Part shown: one piece after another, positions 60,056-63,929 of the stretch
How positions within the stretch are numbered: the first letter of the stretch is position 1
Layout of the letters: each line of letters begins with the position of its first letter
Assembly: GCA_030605565.1 (NCBI GenBank)
Contig: JAUWIB010000037.1
Span: 1 to 63,929 of the forward strand
DNA length: 63,929 bases
From: a bacterium
GTDB lineage: Bacteria; Zixibacteria; MSB-5A5; GN15; FEB-12
Direction of reading: 5' to 3'
The notes under the pieces: model-generated
What the model saw: the letters and a program-made list of their open reading frames with translations, nothing else
Database searches by the model: none
Told to the model about the DNA's origin: nothing
Made by a program: the position numbers and the translations under genes

Positions 60056-62203
60056 ATGAACAGAAGCAAACCGTTTCTGCTCGGTCTGTATTCGATCTCC
60101 GGGCAGGTGCTGCTGTTGCGGGAGTTGATATCATCGTTCAACGGCGATGAACTGCTCATTGGGTGGGCCATGTTCGGCTGGCTTTCAGCAGTAGCCGTCG
60201 GCGCGTATGCCGGGGGACGCGTAGGGCGAGCGGTGGGCGCTGAAGCGTTGTTCATAGGGGGAAGTATCATGCTGGTACTACTGGTACCGGCTGTGCGCCT
60301 ATGCCCGATATTGATAAGCGACGTGGTCGGTCAGGTGATCCCGTTCGGCACGGCGGCGGTTATATCGACGCTGGCGATGTTGCCGGTGGGACTGCTCTCA
60401 GGTTGGCTGTTCACCACTCTTGCCCGTGAAGGGTGGGCCACGGCGGACGCTATCGTCACGGTATATCTCTGGGAAGGGATAGGCGCTTTCGTCGGTGGTG
60501 TGATGATAGCCTGTCTTGCCGGGGGATTGATGTCCAATCTGGCCCTGACGCTTTCTGTGTCCATAGCGGTTGTTGCCTTCGTGTTGCTCATGCGCCGGGA
60601 TCGAAAACCGGTGACCACTTGGCTGTTCACTGTCGTCACGCTACTGCTCTTGACCGGCGTGTCATCCCTCGCCGGCAGACTCGACGAGTATCTGGATCAG
60701 ATTAAGTATCCCCAGTACCAGGTGCTGAAATCGTTCGACACACACTACGGGCGACAAAGCCTCTTGTCACGCGACGACATGGTGATACTCCTATCCGACA
60801 ACAAAACCGAGGCTACCCTGCCGGATCTGGAAACGGCCGAAAACCTGTTGATTCCACCGCTGTTATGCCGATCCGGCGCGTGCGATATCCTGTACTTCGG
60901 ACGTTGCGAGTTCGGGGTCGCGCAGTTGGCGCGCACCTTTCCGCAGTTGCAGATAACAGCCGTCGATCCCCGTTGGCAGTTGACCGGTGCTATTGACCAA
61001 GCCATGCAGTTCCCGGGCGGGGTCTCGCGCCTGACCGCTGACCCGGTATCGTTCATCGCGGCTCAAGCCGGTCTCGACTGGTATGACGTCATCATCGTCG
61101 ATGCCGGGGAGCCGGACAGCTATCGCACCAGTCGCCTGCTCGGTGTTGAGTTTTTCACGCAAGCACGAAGACTTCTCAGGGAGGATGGTCTCCTGATTGT
61201 GCCGACCGGCTATGATACCGACCGCTACGTGAGCAACGAAACCGCTGCGATTCTATCGACCATACACCAGAGCCTGGCCGTTTCGTTCGAGGATGTCGTG
61301 ATCTGGCCGGGCACAGGGACGGTTTTCATGGCATCAGCGTCGGAAGTCTGCCGCCCGGATGTCGACGCCTTCGTGAACAGGCTGGACTCCATGGAGTACC
61401 AGCCGGTTTATCTGAGTGAGGGTTTTCTACGTGATCGTCTGTCCGAATTCAAGATTGATAGGCTCAACGCTTCCCTGATTGGCGCCAACCAGGTGAACAG
61501 CGTGGCTCGACCTGTCTTGCCCCACTTGCAGGGAATGTATCGTTCACGCGGTGGTTTTGATCGGGCCATCCTGTCTCTTTGGTTCAACCAACCGTACGGA
61601 GTAGTGATCGGTCTGATTCCCCTGCTGGCTGTCCTGGCTTACGCCTTGTTCGGTCATGCCCGCCGTCGACGGTTCGGACTGTTCTTGTACAGCACCGCCG
61701 GTCTGGTCTCAATCGCTCTGGAGTTACTGTCGTTCTACGTCTACCAGACAACAGCCGGTTCTCTGTATGCTGAAATGGCAGCGCTGGTGGGAGCGTTTAT
61801 GCTCGGCCTGGCCGGCGGAACGTACTACTCGCACAAACTACAAAGCAAACACCTCGAGTACCCGGCGCTGATCGTGCTTTTGATCGCGGTGACAATCTTT
61901 TTTGTATCATGGCATCGTGTCGATTCGCAAGTTGCGCTCGCTTACCATCTGATGTTCCTGTTCGTGGTGGCCTTGGCGTCGGGTTCGCTTTTCGTGGCGG
62001 CTACAGTACGTTACTACGAGGATCGTCCGCTGACCAACCGTGGCGTCGGTTATGCCGTCGAACTACTCGGCTCAGCCGTAGGTGCGTTGTTGACGTTGAC
62101 GATACTCTTGCCGATGGTAGGCATTTCGTGGGTTTTGATACTTCTGGGCGCTGTCCTGGTGGTGGCCTTGGTCGGTGCTCTGCTTACCGAACGATGCTAC
62201 TGA
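60056..62203 (+). CDS. Membrane spermidine-synthase-like protein
   Basis: A 715-aa protein. About seven hydrophobic helices (residues 1-215) are followed by a Rossmann-fold methyltransferase/aminopropyltransferase-like domain (about 225-430: SFDTHYGRQSLLSRDDMVIL, DILYFGRCEFGVAQLA, YDVIIVDAGEPDSYRTSRLL). Another set of helices makes up the C-terminus. The architecture is that of 'fused MFS/spermidine synthase' proteins. Polyamine synthesis is doubtful without speD or speA nearby. It starts immediately after the radical SAM stop codon, so the two are probably one unit. Substrate unknown. Confidence 0.82.
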   Translation: MNRSKPFLLGLYSISGQVLLLRELISSFNGDELLIGWAMFGWLSAVAVGAYAGGRVGRAVGAEALFIGGSIMLVLLVPAVRLCPILISDVVGQVIPFGTAAVISTLAMLPVGLLSGWLFTTLAREGWATADAIVTVYLWEGIGAFVGGVMIACLAGGLMSNLALTLSVSIAVVAFVLLMRRDRKPVTTWLFTVVTLLLLTGVSSLAGRLDEYLDQIKYPQYQVLKSFDTHYGRQSLLSRDDMVILLSDNKTEATLPDLETAENLLIPPLLCRSGACDILYFGRCEFGVAQLARTFPQLQITAVDPRWQLTGAIDQAMQFPGGVSRLTADPVSFIAAQAGLDWYDVIIVDAGEPDSYRTSRLLGVEFFTQARRLLREDGLLIVPTGYDTDRYVSNETAAILSTIHQSLAVSFEDVVIWPGTGTVFMASASEVCRPDVDAFVNRLDSMEYQPVYLSEGFLRDRLSEFKIDRLNASLIGANQVNSVARPVLPHLQGMYRSRGGFDRAILSLWFNQPYGVVIGLIPLLAVLAYALFGHARRRRFGLFLYSTAGLVSIALELLSFYVYQTTAGSLYAEMAALVGAFMLGLAGGTYYSHKLQSKHLEYPALIVLLIAVTIFFVSWHRVDSQVALAYHLMFLFVVALASGSLFVAATVRYYEDRPLTNRGVGYAVELLGSAVGALLTLTILLPMVGISWVLILLGAVLVVALVGALLTERCY

Positions 62204-62522
62204 TTGCGTTGTCTCCGACGTACCGGTGCTGTCGTGTGTCTCTGTCCGACAGTGTCATGGTGTCGGGCGATTCCGACGTTGTGCCAAAAGCGTGTGTTCC
62301 GGCGGTTCTTGTCCGCCGCGGCAGATGTGCCCTGCCGGCATTGTCCAATAAGGAGTTATGTGTCGGGTCACAACCACGCTTTCAGCGTGTCCAAGTTGGA
62401 ATAAATCGCCGCCTGGTCAGCGGAAGGCTTTATGTTTGCGGATGTTGATGTTAAAGAGAGGGTCTCCTATCATATTAAAACGAGGTCACCATGAGATGCC
62501 TCAAACATGAAAGGAGACCGTC
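62204..62522. repeat. Repeat-like intergenic stretch
   Basis: Segments such as TGTCGGGCGATTCCGACG and CGGCAGATGTGCCCTGCCGG resemble the palindromes around 34.5 kb. No gene is supported. An IS left end probably begins around 62450. Confidence 0.4.
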
Positions 62523-62570
62523 ATGAAAACGTATTGTGGTATTGATCTGGGGGTCAAGTCAAGTGCTTAG
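62523..62570 (+). pseudogene. IS110-family transposase, only the first 15 codons
   Basis: ATG at 62523 after AAAGGAGACC encodes MKTYCGIDLGVKSSA then TAG. This matches the opening beta-strand of the DEDD nuclease of IS110-type transposases (GIDLG with the first Asp). The gene is cut off where the next element begins. Confidence 0.6.
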
Positions 62571-62636
62571 TTCCGATCAGTTCGGCCGGTTGGATGAGGA
62601 CTTTGCTGTTGGCCGTAGGTATCTGAGATTTCGGCC

Positions 62637-63209
62637 TCATCTGTTCAGCACCAGAGCGCCCTCCAGCCAGTGCTTGTAGAGCCTTTTGAGATTGAAAACA
62701 GTGCAGATCAGCGACCATTGGGTCCTGACATTCTCTATGCCCCGAACAGTCCAGCGTCGAAAACCCATGTTCTCCTTGATCTGGCCACAGATCGGTTCCA
62801 CAATCCACTTTCGGGATCTTATTATCTCTTGTTGTCGAACTGACTTCTGCTTCTCGCGTTGCCGTGACACCGCCGCTTCATGCTCCCCTCGAATAATCGT
62901 CCGACCCTTCTTATTGGGACTGCATTCCCAACGAACCGGATAGTCATTGTCGCGGCAGGCTCGCTCAAGGCCACGACTACTACGTATCTTCTGTACATAC
63001 CCGAACAGCCACGCACTCAGCAACAGTTCATTGGAATATGGTGGACGACCGGTGTCACCCAACGGTGTCCGAAAACCGAGAGCCTCAAAATCAAGACTTT
63101 CTACAAAATCACGGATGAAACGGGCCGGATGCTCGGCCCCAACCCAATCCTCAAGACTGGGCGGCAACAAAAACGTCTGGCTGTAATCGGCACGAATCGC
63201 TCTGGTCAT
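62637..63209 (-). pseudogene. IS1182-family transposase with internal deletion
   Basis: A 190-codon frame. The N-terminal half (DYSQTFLLPPSLEDWVGAEH, RPPYSNELLLSAWLFGYVQ, RSSRGLERACRDN) is the family's N-terminal domain. The C-terminal part (EPICGQIKENMGFRRWTVRG) is the end of the DDE domain. The middle, with most of the catalytic core, is missing. A full IS1182 transposase is about 450-500 aa. The frame is kept across the junction, so it may be a non-autonomous derivative. The element's ends are not certain; CTTAGT-bearing ends near 62565 and 63240 may be short inverted repeats. Confidence 0.75.
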
Positions 63210-63323
63210 GAGACTCCTCAATCTGATACTACCAACAGACTAAGAACATGATCATTCCAAATCAACTATAGAGTTCCAAGTTACTATGTCATAAAAGTCC
63301 TGAGTGTTTGTTGTTAAATAATT

Positions 63324-63398
63324 GAGGCTACCTTTTTGGATTATGAGATATCTATCAACGTGGTCGCTAAACGCCACAAACTTAAAAGAGGTAGCCTC
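63324..63398 (+). repeat. Inverted repeat upstream of the IS110 frame
   Basis: GAGGCTACCTTTT and AAAAGAGGTAGCCTC pair as a 13-bp stem with one bulge, enclosing about 47 bases directly before the transposase start at 63408. It may be part of the structured left end (bridge-RNA region) of this IS110-type element. Confidence 0.45.
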
Positions 63399-63407
63399 AG
63401 GCGCAAG

Positions 63408-63779
63408 ATGCAAGATTACGTAGTGAAAGATAATCGGATTCTTGTCGGTCTGGAGGATTCCAAGCGGACTTGGAAGCTCTGTGTTCGCTGTGATGGAATG
63501 ATGGTCCATGAGACAAGTATGCCGGCGGAATACGACAATTTGCATAGTTACTCAAAGGGTCGGTATCCTGATTGTGAGATACAACTTATGTACGAAGCCG
63601 GTTTCAGCGGTTTCTGGCTTCATGATGCTCTCATGGCGGACGGGATTGATTGTGTGGTCACGCCGCCGAACAAGAGGAGTGAGAAGAAAGCGATTGTGGC
63701 GGTGGCTCGCAAACTGGCGGTAAGGATGCGGGCGATAGAATTAACCCAACAGCGCTATTGCATTGGTGTCATCGAATAA
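63408..63779 (+). pseudogene. IS110-family transposase with internal deletion
   Basis: The frame from the ATG at 63408 (MQDYVVKDNRILVGLEDSKR) carries the N-terminal DEDD region to IQLMYEAGFSGFWLHDAL and VVTPPNK. It then jumps to the C-terminal tail KAIVAVARKLAVRMRAIEL. The DxxD motif and the serine-containing second domain are missing; full proteins are about 330-400 aa. The reading frame is preserved. An upstream TTG at 63336 is an unlikely start. Bases 63780-63929 beyond it show no gene. Confidence 0.75.
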
Positions 63780-63929
63780 ACGAGCCTTAGGAGCAGAGCT
63801 TGGATTGAGCATTCAGAAAATATCTTCACGTCCGACTTTCCGAATGGGTAACATGTGGAAGAACCACGAATAGCAGATTGTAAAGACATCTATCGAAATT
63901 CCTATCCGAAACTCTACAAAACGATAATT

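Noticed and set aside
60056-62203. Genuine spermidine synthase
   Set aside because: The soluble domain is embedded between membrane helices and the gene sits in a redox cluster without polyamine genes, so the named activity is not supported.
1-63929. CRISPR arrays, tRNA and rRNA genes
   Set aside because: I saw no regularly spaced direct repeats with unique spacers, no T-loop consensus in a cloverleaf context, and no rRNA-like sequence. A covariance-model scan would be needed to exclude a divergent RNA.

Overview
The window looks like one stretch of chromosome from an uncultured anaerobic, sulfate-respiring bacterium of the FCB group; a Zixibacteria-like lineage is my best guess. The evidence is a type IX secretion C-terminal sorting domain (NYPNPFNP motif, 38.1-39.0 kb), PEP-CTERM proteins (2 kb), secreted INYQG-type proteins, and a full dissimilatory sulfate-reduction gene set. 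The taxonomic placement is inference; no rRNA or tRNA gene is visible.

Layout. 0-2.6 kb: a truncated RAYT transposase with a REP hairpin beside it, a secreted protein, one PEP-CTERM remnant and one intact PEP-CTERM protein. 2.7-6.0 kb: a membrane-anchored NACHT ATPase with about 12 HEAT repeats (STAND/bNACHT-like). 6.2-34.2 kb: a 28-kb sulfate-respiration locus, qmoAB / dsrAB-dsrD-dsrN-dsrL-dsrC / RsbRD-like / dsrMKJOP / CoA-disulfide reductase-rhodanese / hemA-precorrin-2 dehydrogenase-cobA/hemD / ferritin-like / qmoC (reverse) / sat-aprB-aprA. It covers sulfate activation (Sat), APS reduction (AprBA with QmoABC), sulfite reduction (DsrAB, DsrC), the membrane complex (DsrMKJOP), and siroheme supply and amidation. 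Four promoters in this locus share a GCTTGAC -35 region and lie next to sites resembling TTGTKA-N6-TCACAA, which suggests one CRP/FNR-family (HcpR-like) regulon.

34.2-40.7 kb: a repeat-rich gap, an HtrA protease with an overlapping catalytically dead HtrA paralogue, a T9SS cargo protein, and a tail-anchored tandem kinase-pseudokinase. 40.9-43.8 kb: an islet that looks lower in GC and is bounded by GTAG-headed hairpins. It holds a CGGC-domain protein, a class III cyclase-like protein with exact 22-bp direct repeats on both sides, and an unknown 456-aa protein. 43.9-48.1 kb: a reverse-strand metabolic operon (class II aldolase, aminotransferase-fold protein lacking the catalytic lysine, folB, folK, deoxynucleoside kinase, panB). 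48.2-49.6 kb: repeats and a second INYQG-type secreted protein. 50-52.4 kb: a glycosyltransferase and a RecB-like nuclease.

52.4-62.2 kb: two gene runs that look like parts of one poorly characterised extracytoplasmic redox system: Tat-signal DUF362 protein, NapH-NapG fusion and lipoprotein; then, after HIT and YebC genes, a second DUF362 protein, an AmrS-like radical SAM enzyme with a Tat-like leader, and a membrane spermidine-synthase-like protein. This is the best candidate here for an undescribed system. 62.4-63.9 kb: internally deleted IS110- and IS1182-family transposase remnants.
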